From contig JOAA01000003.1 of assembly GCA_000720375.1 (NCBI GenBank), positions 496,001-560,000 of the forward strand: a stretch of DNA of 64,000 bases. The letters are read 5' to 3'. Made by a program: the position numbers and the translations under genes. The DNA is from Rhodococcus rhodnii. GTDB taxonomy: Bacteria > Actinomycetota > Actinomycetes > Mycobacteriales > Pseudonocardiaceae. A model generated the notes under the pieces. It was not told the origin of the DNA, ran no database searches, and was given only the letters and a program-made list of their open reading frames with translations. This document shows, in pieces, positions 42,059 through 52,381 of the stretch; position 1 is the first letter of the stretch, and every line of letters begins with the position of its first letter.

Positions 42059-42382
42059 ATGGCATCCAACGACTACATCGAGCGCAGGCTAGCCGCCCTC
42101 GAACACGAGGTTCGACTGGCGAGGACCGAAGCGTCGACCGCGCTGGCACTCGCCAAGCGGGCGACCCGTGACGCCCCACTGATCGGGGACGACTGGAGAT
42201 TCGAGCGAGCACTGATCTCCTCGATCTACCAAATCCAGGACGCGCACGGGGACACACTGCGAGACAGCCGAAAGCAGCTCGACTCTGTCGCGATCAGGCT
42301 GGATGGCGAGTTCGCCAAGATCAATTCCGAACAGGACAAGATCATCACGTTGCTCCAACAAATCATCGACAAGGACAAGTGA
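42059..42382 (+). CDS. Hypothetical coiled-coil protein
   Basis: 107 residues, charged, with heptad-like Leu/Ala spacing in [30 protein letters not shown] and again in the C-terminal half ([27 protein letters not shown]). No TM or signal. ATG 42059 is 6 nt after TAGATT (42047-42052), the leaderless pattern. The esterase gene starts 13 bp after its stop, so both may be cotranscribed. Function unknown. Confidence 0.7.
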   Translation: MASNDYIERRLAALEHEVRLARTEASTALALAKRATRDAPLIGDDWRFERALISSIYQIQDAHGDTLRDSRKQLDSVAIRLDGEFAKINSEQDKIITLLQQIIDKDK

Positions 42383-42395
42383 CTCCCCGACTCTC

Positions 42396-43820
42396 ATGAC
42401 TGCCGACTCAACCACCGTGGACACTCGCCACGGCGCCGTGCGCGGCGCCGTGGCGGGCGGTGTCCTTTCATTCAAGGGCATTCCGTATGCCGCGCCACCC
42501 GTCGGACCGAACCGGTTCCGGCCACCGCAACCTGTCGAGCCATGGGCAGGAACTCGCGACGCAACGAACTTCGGCCCGACAGCGCCGAAAGCTCCGTACG
42601 CACCACCTCTCAACGCATTGATCCACGAGGTGGACATTCCCGGGGACGACTACCTCAACCTCAACGTGTACACACCGGACGTGACCGCACATCTTCCTGT
42701 CATGGTGTGGATTCACGGCGGCGCGTTCGTGAACGGATCCGGATCCGCCTACGACGCAACGGCGTTCGCCAGAGACGGCGTGGTGGCCGTCACCATCAAC
42801 TACCGCCTCGGCGCGGACGGATTCCTTTACCACCCAGGCAATGCCAACCGCGGGTTGCTTGACCAGATCGCCGCGTTGGAGTGGGTACGCGACAACATCG
42901 CGGCGTTCGGTGGGGATCCCGACCAAGTCACTGTGTTCGGTGAGTCGGCGGGGGCGATGTCCGTCGGCGCGCTGCTGACAATGCCCAAAGCCAGTGGGCT
43001 TTTTCAGCGCGCGATCCTGCAGAGCGGCGCTCTGCACCACGCGATCTCCCCGCCGAGCGCCGAGCTCGTCAAAGCCCGCCTCGCCACGAAGCTCGGCACG
43101 GACGACTTCACCGCGGTCCCGGTCAGCGATCTTGTCGTTGCCCAGCAACAACTTCGAGCCGAGGTGTCGGCGAGCCCCGATCCCGCGATGTGGGGTGAGG
43201 TCGCCACTACCATGATTCCGTTCAGTCCGGTCATTGACGGCGACACGGTTCCAGGCGGCTACTTCAACTCCGATGTGGACATCCTGGTCGGCAGCAACGC
43301 CCATGAGTTCCGGCTTTATCTCGTGCCGACCGGGCTGATGGATCACGTTACCGACGATCTCCTGATCGCGAACGCGCGGCGCTTCAGCGTCGACCTGGAC
43401 CAGGCGCGGTCCGTGTACCAGGGCACGCCAGGCGAGAAGCTCGGACAGCTGATGACCGACCTGCATTTCCGGATCCCCGCGATCCGGCTGGCCGAGACCG
43501 CGAAGACCGCGTACATGTACGAATTCACGTGGCAGCCCGGCACTTTCGGCGGCAAACTCGGCGCATGTCATGCGGCGGAGATCCCCTTTGTCTTCGACGT
43601 CCTTGACGACAACCCGTTCGAGACCTTGCTAGGCACGGACCTGCCGCAGCACTTGGCGGACAGCATGCACGCGGCGTGGGTTTCGTTCGCCACCAACGGA
43701 AATCCTGGCTGGTTCAAGTACGACGAGCGAAACCGCAGCACGATGCGGTTCGACTTCACCTCGGAAGTCGTCCTCGATCCCCGGCCGGCCGAACGAGCGC
43801 TCTGGGAGGGAATCCGTTAA
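42396..43820 (+). CDS. Type B carboxylesterase (alpha/beta hydrolase)
   Basis: 474 residues. The N-terminus has [19 protein letters not shown], the classic start block; the oxyanion loop [13 protein letters not shown]; nucleophile Ser in [14 protein letters not shown]; acid and His further on ([17 protein letters not shown]). No signal peptide, so intracellular. Carboxylesterases of this kind hydrolyse short-chain esters. A secreted relative begins at 63719. Its stop overlaps the convergent LacI gene by 4 bp. Confidence 0.9.
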   Translation: MTADSTTVDTRHGAVRGAVAGGVLSFKGIPYAAPPVGPNRFRPPQPVEPWAGTRDATNFGPTAPKAPYAPPLNALIHEVDIPGDDYLNLNVYTPDVTAHLPVMVWIHGGAFVNGSGSAYDATAFARDGVVAVTINYRLGADGFLYHPGNANRGLLDQIAALEWVRDNIAAFGGDPDQVTVFGESAGAMSVGALLTMPKASGLFQRAILQSGALHHAISPPSAELVKARLATKLGTDDFTAVPVSDLVVAQQQLRAEVSASPDPAMWGEVATTMIPFSPVIDGDTVPGGYFNSDVDILVGSNAHEFRLYLVPTGLMDHVTDDLLIANARRFSVDLDQARSVYQGTPGEKLGQLMTDLHFRIPAIRLAETAKTAYMYEFTWQPGTFGGKLGACHAAEIPFVFDVLDDNPFETLLGTDLPQHLADSMHAAWVSFATNGNPGWFKYDERNRSTMRFDFTSEVVLDPRPAERALWEGIR

Positions 43821-44824
43821 GCAGACTGACGTACCACCAGGATCGGCTCGAAGATCACCGACCGGATCGGCGTGTCGACCCGGTCGATCTGCCTGAGCAA
43901 CTGGCGTGCCATCTCCGCGGCCATGTCCTCGACCGGCTGCCGGACCGTGGTCAACGGCGGATCGCAACTGAGCGCGGCGCTGCTGTCGTCAAACCCGACG
44001 ACAGCCATGTCGTCGGGCACGCGGCGCCCATGCTTGCGCAATACGGGCAAAGCGCCTTCCGCCATCAGATCCGAAGCGATGAACACACCGTCCACATCGG
44101 GATATTCGGCGATCAGCTGTTCCATCGCCGCGGCACCGCTTTCGCGCGTGAAATTCCCTTCCACGGACACGACATCCGGCTGCCCCAGCTCGGCCATCGC
44201 GTCCCGGAACCCAGCGAGCCGATCATGTCCGGGCGGCCGGTCAAGCGAACCCGTGATCGTGGCAACCCTTGTGCACCCACGTGCAACGAGGTGCTCGGCC
44301 GCGAGCGCACCGCCCGCGGTCTGGTTCACGTCGACGTACGTGATCGGTATCGGCTCAGCCGGACGCGCGGACAACACAACGGGTTGACGGCTCTGCAGAA
44401 GTAAGGTCGGTAACGGATCAGCCTGATACGTGTGCACCAGGATCACGCCGTCCAGTCGCCCCTGCCGCAGGTCCGCGACAACCTGATCGCCGGTGTCCGC
44501 GCCGGTCATCATCAGCACCAGATGCACGCCGAGTGGCCGTAGCACAGTGGACACCCCACGCACGATGCGCGTGAAGAACGGATCGCCGACGATCCTGCTC
44601 TCGCTGGGCAACACCAGTGCGATGGCGTCCGCCCGCCGGGTCACCAACGACCGGGCCGCCAGGTTCGGCAGGTATCCGGTGCTGGAGATGGCTCGTTCGA
44701 CCGTCTGCCTGATGTTCTCGTCCACGCTGGTCACACCATTGACCACGCGGGAAACGGTTGCCCTCGACACCCCGGCGACTCGGGCGACTTCTTCAAGCGT
44801 GACGCGTTTCTGGTGTCGTGACAC
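43817..44824 (-). CDS. LacI-family transcriptional regulator
   Basis: 335 residues. N-terminal LacI HTH ([47 protein letters not shown]) then the periplasmic-binding-like effector domain ([59 protein letters not shown]). Effector is a sugar or oligosaccharide. GTG 44824 is chosen: the frame is open upstream but TATAAA (44830-44835, minus strand) lies 5 nt before it, and a palindrome overlaps that promoter, indicating a leaderless and self-regulated gene. Downstream of DUF305 and DUF1996 genes on the same strand, it may belong to the carbohydrate module containing the GH16 glucanase. Confidence 0.9.
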   Translation of the reverse strand: MSRHQKRVTLEEVARVAGVSRATVSRVVNGVTSVDENIRQTVERAISSTGYLPNLAARSLVTRRADAIALVLPSESRIVGDPFFTRIVRGVSTVLRPLGVHLVLMMTGADTGDQVVADLRQGRLDGVILVHTYQADPLPTLLLQSRQPVVLSARPAEPIPITYVDVNQTAGGALAAEHLVARGCTRVATITGSLDRPPGHDRLAGFRDAMAELGQPDVVSVEGNFTRESGAAAMEQLIAEYPDVDGVFIASDLMAEGALPVLRKHGRRVPDDMAVVGFDDSSAALSCDPPLTTVRQPVEDMAAEMARQLLRQIDRVDTPIRSVIFEPILVVRQSA

Positions 44825-44829
44825 CGATT

Positions 44830-44845
44830 CTTTATACCGGTACAA
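44830..44845 (-). promoter_or_regulatory. Promoter and autoregulatory operator of the LacI gene
   Basis: The near-palindrome TTATACCGGTACAA (44832-44845, one mismatched pair) has the central CG of LacI operators. It overlaps the TATAAA -10 box (44830-44835 on the minus strand) and includes the stop codon of the DUF305 gene at 44832-44834. Confidence 0.65.
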
Positions 44846-45389
44846 CCGCGCCGAGCCGTTGAGTGAATCCGATTCGGTCCGTTTCCATCCGCCGGGCCAA
44901 TGCCTTCGTTGGTTCATCCGACACCGCCTGTGCCGCCGACCGGACGACCGTGATCGACTCGTCAAGATGCGCTCGGAGCAACTTCGCGAACAGGGCGTCG
45001 AATCCCGGCCCGGAGGCCTCGAGCGCGGAGATTTCCTCATCGGTCGGCATCCCGGGCATGTCGTGTCCCTTGTGGTTGTTCACGTACTCGAGCGCGGCGG
45101 CTGTCAACAACCCGTGCAGCTCAACGACTTCCGCCCGTCGCGCGGCGCCGATGTCGTTCGCGAGTTGCTTCAAAGCGGGCTGCATCGCCTGTCTTGCCCC
45201 CACGTCGAGCAACTTCACCGCCTGCTCGTCGGTGGCGATCGCCAGCTCGACGAACGCCCGCTCGGTCAGTCCGAAAGGTGTGGACCGGCCGGTCCCGGAC
45301 GCAGGGGGTTCCGGGACCGGGCCAGTCACCTGTCCGCCGCAGCCCGCGAGCACGAGCAGCAGCAGGACGCATCGGACGATCACGATCAT
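44832..45389 (-). CDS. DUF305 lipoprotein
   Basis: 185 residues. Lipoprotein signal with hydrophobic core CVLLLLVLAGCGG (lipobox LAGC), then a Pro/Gly-rich linker, then a helical domain of the DUF305 type with FVELAIATDEQAVKLLDV and the conserved Asp/His-rich KGHDMPGMPTDEE region. Members of this family are often found near copper or carbohydrate genes but have no established function. ATG 45389 overlaps the preceding gene's stop in an ATGA arrangement. Confidence 0.85.
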   Translation of the reverse strand: MIVIVRCVLLLLVLAGCGGQVTGPVPEPPASGTGRSTPFGLTERAFVELAIATDEQAVKLLDVGARQAMQPALKQLANDIGAARRAEVVELHGLLTAAALEYVNNHKGHDMPGMPTDEEISALEASGPGFDALFAKLLRAHLDESITVVRSAAQAVSDEPTKALARRMETDRIGFTQRLGAVVPV

Positions 45390-46255
45390 CCGTGGTTGCC
45401 GTTGTGATCGCACTTGATCACGACGTTGAGGCAGTTGCGCACGCGGCGTTCCATCTCGGCCACGGGCCAGACGTTGAAGAAGTCGCCGTGATACGTGTAA
45501 CCGGATCCGGACGACAGCCGGAACGTGCTCGGGTCACCGTTCACCGGATAGCGGATGACGAAGCGCAGCTTGGGAACCGAGACCGGGTGCGTGGACGGAC
45601 AGCCACCGGCGACAGGGTATGCCATGTGGCTCTTGTGGTCGGGTGAGTCGAGATCCCGGCCGTTCCAGCACTGCGGGAAGTCCAAATAGGTCTCCATCTG
45701 CGTGCCGGCCGGGCAGTTCACGAAGTTCTTCGACGGCGGCACATGCCCGGCGTGCAGGCACGACCACCGCGCGATGCTGTCGCTGTCGCCGGTGGCCTTG
45801 GCGTTGCCGGCGACGATCTTGAGCCCGAACGGCGTCGGCTTGATGTCCTGCGGCCGGTTCACGCCCTCACCGAGGTAGTAGAACGTGACGATGCTCGGCT
45901 GGATCGCAGTTTGTCCTTTGTAGAGCGTTGGAACCCAGTAGGACGAGATGTCCGGTGCAGGGTTGCAGTTCCCGGTCGCGCCGTTGAGGCTGTTGACATC
46001 GGAGTTGGCATTCGTGGAGTGGTTGCCGAAGAAGTCGTGCGAGTGCGACGCACCCGCGAGCCTCGGCAGCACAATGGGATCGTCCGGCAGCCGGTGGCTG
46101 AGCGGACATTCAGCGAGGAACTCGGCAACGCGCACCGGCTCCGCATCCGCGCGGTCCGGCACGCCGCTGAGCCCACCAGTCAGCAGGGCGCCGACAGCGG
46201 CGATGACCAGGCTCAATCTCGTACTGATCCGCCACCGGTTCATTGTCTTCTTCAT
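45386..46255 (-). CDS. Secreted DUF1996 protein
   Basis: 289 residues. A Sec signal (LSLVIAAVGALLTGGLSGVPDRADA) precedes a DUF1996 domain, with the family's hallmarks CPLSHRLPDDPIVLPRLAGASHSHDFFGN and PDHKSHMAYP, and a later NGRDLDSPD. These domains occur in secreted fungal and actinobacterial proteins, often next to carbohydrate-active enzymes. A LacI-type operator (46292-46303) lies 37 bp upstream. The ATG at 46255 is the start giving the normal signal peptide. Probably coexpressed with DUF305, which it overlaps by 4 bp. Confidence 0.88.
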   Translation of the reverse strand: MKKTMNRWRISTRLSLVIAAVGALLTGGLSGVPDRADAEPVRVAEFLAECPLSHRLPDDPIVLPRLAGASHSHDFFGNHSTNANSDVNSLNGATGNCNPAPDISSYWVPTLYKGQTAIQPSIVTFYYLGEGVNRPQDIKPTPFGLKIVAGNAKATGDSDSIARWSCLHAGHVPPSKNFVNCPAGTQMETYLDFPQCWNGRDLDSPDHKSHMAYPVAGGCPSTHPVSVPKLRFVIRYPVNGDPSTFRLSSGSGYTYHGDFFNVWPVAEMERRVRNCLNVVIKCDHNGNHG

Positions 46256-46291
46256 TGAAGATGAACTCCCTCTCCTGTCGGAGTGACGGGT

Positions 46292-46303
46292 GAGAGCGCT
46301 CTC
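46292..46303. promoter_or_regulatory. LacI-type operator O1 (GAGAGCGCTCTC)
   Basis: A perfect 12-bp palindrome, 37 bp before the DUF1996 start, identical to O2 and O3. The central CG and flanks resemble sites of cellulose/glucan-responsive LacI regulators (CebR-type TGGGAGCGCTCCCA). Confidence 0.8.
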
Positions 46304-46435
46304 GCGTACCCGAGCATGACGCCGGTCACAGGAAGTCGTCAACCTAAACGATCCAGAAGCACAGGGAAGTTACGCCACCCGACGCAGCAGACAGAGCCGG
46401 ACGGACTATCCCGCCTACCGGTCTACACCGGTTCA

Positions 46436-46447
46436 GAGAGCGCTCTC
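46436..46447. promoter_or_regulatory. LacI-type operator O2 (GAGAGCGCTCTC)
   Basis: The same palindrome, here extended by one more matching base pair on each side (AGAGAGCGCTCTCT, 46435-46448). It lies 13 bp outside the left arm of the long palindrome at 46460-46660. Confidence 0.8.
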
Positions 46448-46459
46448 TCGCAACATCAA

Positions 46460-46660
46460 GCGTGTCCACCGTTCCGACACGGCGTGTCCACCGTTCCGAC
46501 ACGATGAAATGCACTTTCCGGCACAACGAGTCCCACGTTTCACTACATCGCATCAGCATGGACAGCCTCTTCCCTTGCGCGAGGAGAGTTTCGGTATGCC
46601 GGAACGGCAAAGTCATCGTGCCGCAATGGTGGACACGCGGTGCTGGAACGGTGGACACGC
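46460..46660. repeat. 201-bp imperfect palindromic unit (64-bp arms, 73-bp loop)
   Basis: Left arm 46460-46523 and right arm 46597-46660 are reverse complements at 52 of 64 positions without gaps. Outer ends read GCGTGTCCACCGTTCC on both sides, exactly matching. The left arm contains a tandem 21-bp element (CGTGTCCACCGTTCCGACACG at 46461 and 46483). The symmetry makes both strands encode similar-looking peptides, which explains the misleading frames here. It could be a MITE-like remnant, a large cruciform or a regulatory hairpin. Confidence 0.8.
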
Positions 46661-46714
46661 GAGGGCGCCGCACCTTGACAGCGCGTACGCCACGGCTGCA
46701 CTCTTCTGGTTTGG

Positions 46715-46726
46715 GAGAGCGCTCTC
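46715..46726. promoter_or_regulatory. LacI-type operator O3 (GAGAGCGCTCTC)
   Basis: Third copy, 68 bp before the GH16 gene start. Centre-to-centre distances are 144 bp (O1-O2) and 279 bp (O2-O3), suitable for looping. Confidence 0.8.
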
Positions 46727-46794
46727 GCACAGTTTCCCTCCTGCACCCGTAAGTCCGACCTGCCGCGGATCGTGCATGGCGCAAAGGAGCACGC

Positions 46795-48498
<1,704 letters not shown>

Positions 48499-48505
48499 GG
48501 AACCC

Positions 48506-48545
48506 AGAACGACCGGGCGGTGTACCCACACTGCCCGGTCGTTCT
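48506..48545 (+). terminator. Terminator after the GH16 gene
   Basis: AGAACGACCGGGC (48506-48518) pairs with GCCCGGTCGTTCT (48533-48545), a perfect 13-bp stem with a 14-nt loop, 8 bp after the stop. Confidence 0.88.
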
Positions 48546-48563
48546 ACGTTCAGGGGTCCGCTC

Positions 48564-49160
48564 ATGCGAATACTCGCTCTGTTAGCCGTCATCGTCATGA
48601 CGTTCCTGGTCTCGCCGTCGGTCGCGCTCGCCGGTGGGCCGACCAGCGTGATCATCACCTCGCCAGCCGAGCAGAAGGCTGCCGCCCTGTACACCTCACA
48701 GGCGGATTACGGCCGACTCATGGGACTGGTTGGCAACAACCCCGTCGCCGATCCGCAAGCGCCCGACTTGCACGGCGGACCCGGGTCTCGCTCGATCAGG
48801 TTGACCTGGCTGATCCACGACGTGCAGGTGTGGCGGGTGGATCACGTCTTCCTTGATCTCCCGGATGGGGTGTGGATCGAGACTTCCATGGTGGGCGAAG
48901 AAGGCATGAAGTTCGATCAGCCTGGCGTGGCGCATCGCCCGGCTGATCAGCACACGTTGCGCAAGTTGCTGTACAGCATCCTCAACCCGGCGCCAGAGGC
49001 GACCGCCCAGGTCCGGACCGCGGCGACCGAACCACCACCGCCACCGCCAGCTGCCGAGGGCATCCAGTGGACGTCGCTGCTGATCGGCGCCGTGTGCGGT
49101 GTGGTCATTCTGCTCGCGGGCCGTGCGGTGTTCGGGATGATGTGGCGCCGTTCTGCATGA
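48564..49160 (+). CDS. Secreted/membrane-anchored protein of unknown function
   Basis: 198 residues. A Sec signal (LLAVIVMTFLVSPSVALAG), an outer domain of about 120 residues with RLTWLIHDVQVWRVDHVFLDLPDGVWIETS and GRLMGLVGNNPVADPQAP, a Pro-rich linker (EPPPPPPAAEG) and a C-terminal TM helix (SLLIGAVCGVVILLAGRAVFGMMW). This predicts a type I protein with its domain outside. No family is recognised. The gene follows the GH16 gene but a terminator separates them. Its last 56 bp overlap the convergent PhyH gene. Confidence 0.8.
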   Translation: MRILALLAVIVMTFLVSPSVALAGGPTSVIITSPAEQKAAALYTSQADYGRLMGLVGNNPVADPQAPDLHGGPGSRSIRLTWLIHDVQVWRVDHVFLDLPDGVWIETSMVGEEGMKFDQPGVAHRPADQHTLRKLLYSILNPAPEATAQVRTAATEPPPPPPAAEGIQWTSLLIGAVCGVVILLAGRAVFGMMWRRSA

Positions 49161-49956
49161 CGGGTGTGCAGCCGCCCTGGCGTTCCGGACGGACATGGGG
49201 GTACATCAGGTCGGCTGTTCCCTTGTAGGCATACGGATCCTTGCCCGCGATGAGCTCGATGTCGCGATGGTCGAGCATGCCCATCGCCTCGTCACCGCTT
49301 GGTGGGAACCACGGCAGCAACGATGAAGCGCTCATGTAGTGGTTCACCAACGCGCGCCGCATACCCGCGCGGCCGTTGTTGGGCAAGGAACGATGCAGCA
49401 GGTAGCCGTTGAAGATCAGTGCCGAGCCTGCGGGGAGTTCGACTGGGATGGCGTCGTCATCGGTGAAGCCGTACGCCTCCTTCGTGCAGTCAAAACGGAC
49501 GTCCTCCTGGTCGCGGACGGGATAGAGCACGCCACTGCGGTGCGATCCGGGCAGCACCCAGAGGCAGCCGTTGTCGACCGTCGCGTTGTCCAGAGCGATC
49601 CACGCCGCGGTCAGTGACCGATCCCGGGTCGGGATGTGTGCCTCGTCCTGGTGCCATGCCTGGCCGGGTTTGCCTTCCGACTTGATGAACAGCATCGACT
49701 GCATCATCTTCACGTCCGGCCCGATCATCGACGTCAGCGCGGACACCAGCGCTGGATGCCTCGCAACCTGCCGGAACAGCTCGGACACCTTGTGCGGGAA
49801 GTGGATGCACAGGATGTCCCGCAACGCCGCGCTCGGCATGACGTCCTGGCAAATCGCGGTTGTCTCCGCGAGCACCCGCGTGAGCAGATCGCCATCCAGC
49901 ACATCCGGCACGACCATGTATCCCTCATCCATGAGGTCATCCTGAGCCGAGAACAC
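49105..49956 (-). CDS. Phytanoyl-CoA dioxygenase (PhyH)-family oxygenase
   Basis: 283 residues, a 2-oxoglutarate/Fe(II) oxygenase. The iron motif HxD is in AWHQDEAHIP and the distal His in NGYLLHRSLPNN; the N-terminus DEGYMVVPDVLDGDLLTRV is the family start. It should hydroxylate a small molecule using O2 and 2-oxoglutarate; substrate unknown. GTG 49956 gives the usual family length before EGYMVV; ATG 49932 has an AGGA site 7 nt upstream and is the alternative. Divergent from an AraC-type regulator that probably controls it. Its 3' end overlaps the preceding gene's end by 56 bp. Confidence 0.87.
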   Translation of the reverse strand: MFSAQDDLMDEGYMVVPDVLDGDLLTRVLAETTAICQDVMPSAALRDILCIHFPHKVSELFRQVARHPALVSALTSMIGPDVKMMQSMLFIKSEGKPGQAWHQDEAHIPTRDRSLTAAWIALDNATVDNGCLWVLPGSHRSGVLYPVRDQEDVRFDCTKEAYGFTDDDAIPVELPAGSALIFNGYLLHRSLPNNGRAGMRRALVNHYMSASSLLPWFPPSGDEAMGMLDHRDIELIAGKDPYAYKGTADLMYPHVRPERQGGCTPVMQNGATSSRTPHGPRAE

Positions 49957-50015
49957 GGATCTGTGGAATGCTCAGAACGAGCTGGCACTTGTCTGAATGT
50001 GCACAGGAGGCTGCG

Positions 50016-50783
50016 GTGCCCGTCGCCGACTACCCCGCAGGCGCCCGGCTGCCGACACGGGTGATCGAGGACTTCGAGTTCGTCTGGATGCTGCGCGGCC
50101 GAGCCACTTTCCGCAGTGCGGACACCGACGTCGTGCTGACTCCCGACGTGCTTCTGCTGGTGCCGCCGGGTCTGGAACACTCCTTCGACTGGGATCCCAA
50201 GCGTCCTTCACGCCACGGGTATGTCCACTTTGATCGGTCGGACCTCGCCAGCCAAGTGCAGGTCCGGCCGATGCGGGATCCATTGACGGGCCTCTGCGGG
50301 TATCTGCTCAGCGAGGACCGCGCGGTCGAGCAGACCCTCGACCTCATGCTCACGGTGATCCGCCTCGGTGCCCCGGATCCGGACCGCAGGATTCCGGGCC
50401 CGATCCGGCTTGCCGTCGAGTACCTGCGGGAACACTGGGCGACTATGCCGTTGCGCAGAATCGCCGTCGCTGAGCTGGCAGCTGCGGCACATGTGTCACG
50501 CGGCTACCTCAACCGGCTGTTCCAGCGCGCGTTCGACCTGAGCGCAGCCACCGCGCTGGAACACATCCGATGCGCGCGAGCGGAGACACTGTTGGCGCGC
50601 ACTGACTTGACCGTCGACGCAATCGCCAAACAGTGCGGGTTCGCCGACGTCAGTCACTTCTCACACCGATTCACCCTGGTACACGGCGTTTCACCGAGCC
50701 TGTACCGTCCACATCCGGTGTCGTCAGTGCTGGATCACACCGGGTTACGCGAGCTCAACCGGCTCATAGTCGAGGCCGTCTGA
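50016..50783 (+). CDS. AraC-family regulator with cupin-like sensor domain
   Basis: 255 residues. The N-terminal half is an AraC_binding cupin (FEFVWMLRGRATFRSADTDVVLTPDVLLLVPPGLEHSFDW), the C-terminal half two HTH motifs (LRRIAVAELAAAAHVSRGYLNRLFQRAFDLSAATALEHIR and AIAKQCGFADVSHFSHRFTLVHGVSPSLYRPHP). GTG 50016 is chosen because AGGAGG ends 5 nt before it; an ATG at 49968 would leave no promoter space for the divergent gene. It likely activates the PhyH gene. The 3' end overlaps the convergent acyltransferase gene by 39 bp. Confidence 0.87.
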   Translation: MPVADYPAGARLPTRVIEDFEFVWMLRGRATFRSADTDVVLTPDVLLLVPPGLEHSFDWDPKRPSRHGYVHFDRSDLASQVQVRPMRDPLTGLCGYLLSEDRAVEQTLDLMLTVIRLGAPDPDRRIPGPIRLAVEYLREHWATMPLRRIAVAELAAAAHVSRGYLNRLFQRAFDLSAATALEHIRCARAETLLARTDLTVDAIAKQCGFADVSHFSHRFTLVHGVSPSLYRPHPVSSVLDHTGLRELNRLIVEAV

Positions 50784-51314
50784 GACCTGGTGGTGCTGTG
50801 TGCCGCACTCGGGGCACTTGAGGTTCTCGTCGAGACGGGCCGCGCACCGGCAGACCCAGCCCTTCTGCACACCCGGGTTGCCGACGATGAACGCGTGCGC
50901 GGGAACATCCCGTGTGACAACCGACCCAGCGCCAACGAAGGCATTGCGGCCGATAGTCGTCCCGCACACGACAACAACTCCAGCGCCCAGCGTCGCGCCC
51001 TCGCAGACCCGTGTGGACAACAGCTGGTCGCTGCCGAGCTTCTGGTGCGCACGTGGTCGCATGTCGTTGGTGAACACGACATTCGGCCCGAGGAAGACGT
51101 CGTTCTCACACGTGACACCGTTGAACAGCAGCACGTTGTTCTTGACCGTCACGTTGTCGCCGAGCACGACTTGGCTCTCCACGAAGGCACCGTCGCAGAT
51201 GTTGCAGTCGCGGCCGATCTTCGCGCCGTCCAGCACGTGCGCGAACGCCCAGACGCGGGTGCCTTCACCGACGTCCGTGCTCTCGCAGAGACCCTTGGGG
51301 TGTACGAACGTCAT
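50745..51314 (-). CDS. WbpD/WlbB-like N-acetyltransferase (hexapeptide repeat) with C-terminal zinc ribbon
   Basis: 189 residues. Left-handed beta-helix hexapeptides (IGRDCNICDGAFVESQVVLGDNVTVKNNVLLFNGVTCENDVFLGPNVVFTN) followed by the block EGATLGAGVVVVCGTTIGRNAFVGAGSVVT and a C-terminal metal-binding-looking module (CRCAARLDENLKCPECGTQ). WbpD-type enzymes acetylate the 3-amino group of UDP-2-acetamido-3-amino-glucuronate, and the family is strongly suggested by the DMRPRAHQK segment. It is the last gene of a six-gene operon that also encodes the matching oxidoreductase and aminotransferase. Overlap with the aminotransferase is 4 bp. Confidence 0.87.
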   Translation of the reverse strand: MTFVHPKGLCESTDVGEGTRVWAFAHVLDGAKIGRDCNICDGAFVESQVVLGDNVTVKNNVLLFNGVTCENDVFLGPNVVFTNDMRPRAHQKLGSDQLLSTRVCEGATLGAGVVVVCGTTIGRNAFVGAGSVVTRDVPAHAFIVGNPGVQKGWVCRCAARLDENLKCPECGTQHHQVSDGLDYEPVELA

Positions 51315-52381
51315 GCCAACGCTCCAATCAGGACTTCGGCCACCCGCTCCTGCTGCGCCCGGGTGATGCCCGGGAAGATCGGCAGGCTGAGGATCTCACC
51401 GGCGAGGAGTTCGGCGTTCGGGAATGTCTCCCCGGTCGCGAAAGGTTCGGTTTTGTGAATCGGTGTCGGGTAGTGGATTGCCGCTCCGACACCGTTCGCG
51501 CGCATCTCGTCGTGCACCCGGTTGCGCTCAGGCACCCGGATCACGTACAGATGCCACACATGCGAGTTGCCCGCAAGCACCTGCGGTAGCTGTACGCCGG
51601 CGACTCCGTTGAGGAGAGTCGAGTAGTAGTCGGCCGCGGCGGCGCGTTGGGCGTTCCAGACAGCCAGTCTGCGGAGCTTGGCTTGCAGGACAACGGCTTG
51701 CATGGTGTCCAGCCGACTGTTGAATCCCAGTGCACTGTGGACGTACTTCTCGGCCGATCCGTGCTGGCTCAACAGCCGCACCTTCTCGGCCAAGGAAGAG
51801 TCGTTGGTCGTCACGGCGCCCGCATCGCCATACGCGCCAAGGTTCTTGCCCGGGTAGAAGCTGGTCGCGGCGATGTCACCGAAAAGGTTCAAGCCGTTCC
51901 GGGTCGCGCCCTGCGACTGCGCCGCGTCCTCGACTATGGCGATCCCTTGGTCCCGAAACTCCTCGACAGCAGCCAGCTGGCCGTACAGGTGAACCGGCAG
52001 GACAGCCTTGGTACGCGGGGTGATCGCGGCCAGCGCGGCCTTGGTGTCGATCAGGAAGCTGTCCGGTTCACAGTCCACAAAGACCGGTGTCGCTCCCGCT
52101 CTGACCACAGCCTCGGCGGTCGCGATGAACGAGTTCGTCGGCAGGATGCACTCGTCGCCCTGCCCGACTCCGACCGCTCGCAATGCCAGTTCCAAGGCAT
52201 CGGTGCCGTTGGCGACGCCGACACAGTGCGCCACGTTGGAAAAGGTGGCGTACTCCCGCTCGAACTCGGTGACCTGCGGGCCGCCGACGAAGGAGGTCTT
52301 GCTGAACACCGTGTCCCAGCCCGCGGCCACCTCGACGGCGATCTCGGCGTGTTGCAGCGACAGGTCGACTGGCGGGATCAT
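51311..52381 (-). CDS. DegT/DnrJ/EryC1 sugar-nucleotide aminotransferase (WbpE-like)
   Basis: 356 residues of the PLP-dependent sugar aminotransferase family: HCVGVANGTDALELALRAVGV, IVEDAAQSQGA, and the PLP lysine in SFYPGKNLGAYGDAGAV. In diacetamido-uronate routes the WbpE type aminates the 3-keto intermediate made by the Gfo/Idh dehydrogenase (55075-56094). ATG 52381 follows AGGAGG. Overlaps both neighbours by 4 bp (ATGA). The operon carries a second, distinct DegT gene. Confidence 0.88.
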   Translation of the reverse strand: MIPPVDLSLQHAEIAVEVAAGWDTVFSKTSFVGGPQVTEFEREYATFSNVAHCVGVANGTDALELALRAVGVGQGDECILPTNSFIATAEAVVRAGATPVFVDCEPDSFLIDTKAALAAITPRTKAVLPVHLYGQLAAVEEFRDQGIAIVEDAAQSQGATRNGLNLFGDIAATSFYPGKNLGAYGDAGAVTTNDSSLAEKVRLLSQHGSAEKYVHSALGFNSRLDTMQAVVLQAKLRRLAVWNAQRAAAADYYSTLLNGVAGVQLPQVLAGNSHVWHLYVIRVPERNRVHDEMRANGVGAAIHYPTPIHKTEPFATGETFPNAELLAGEILSLPIFPGITRAQQERVAEVLIGALA

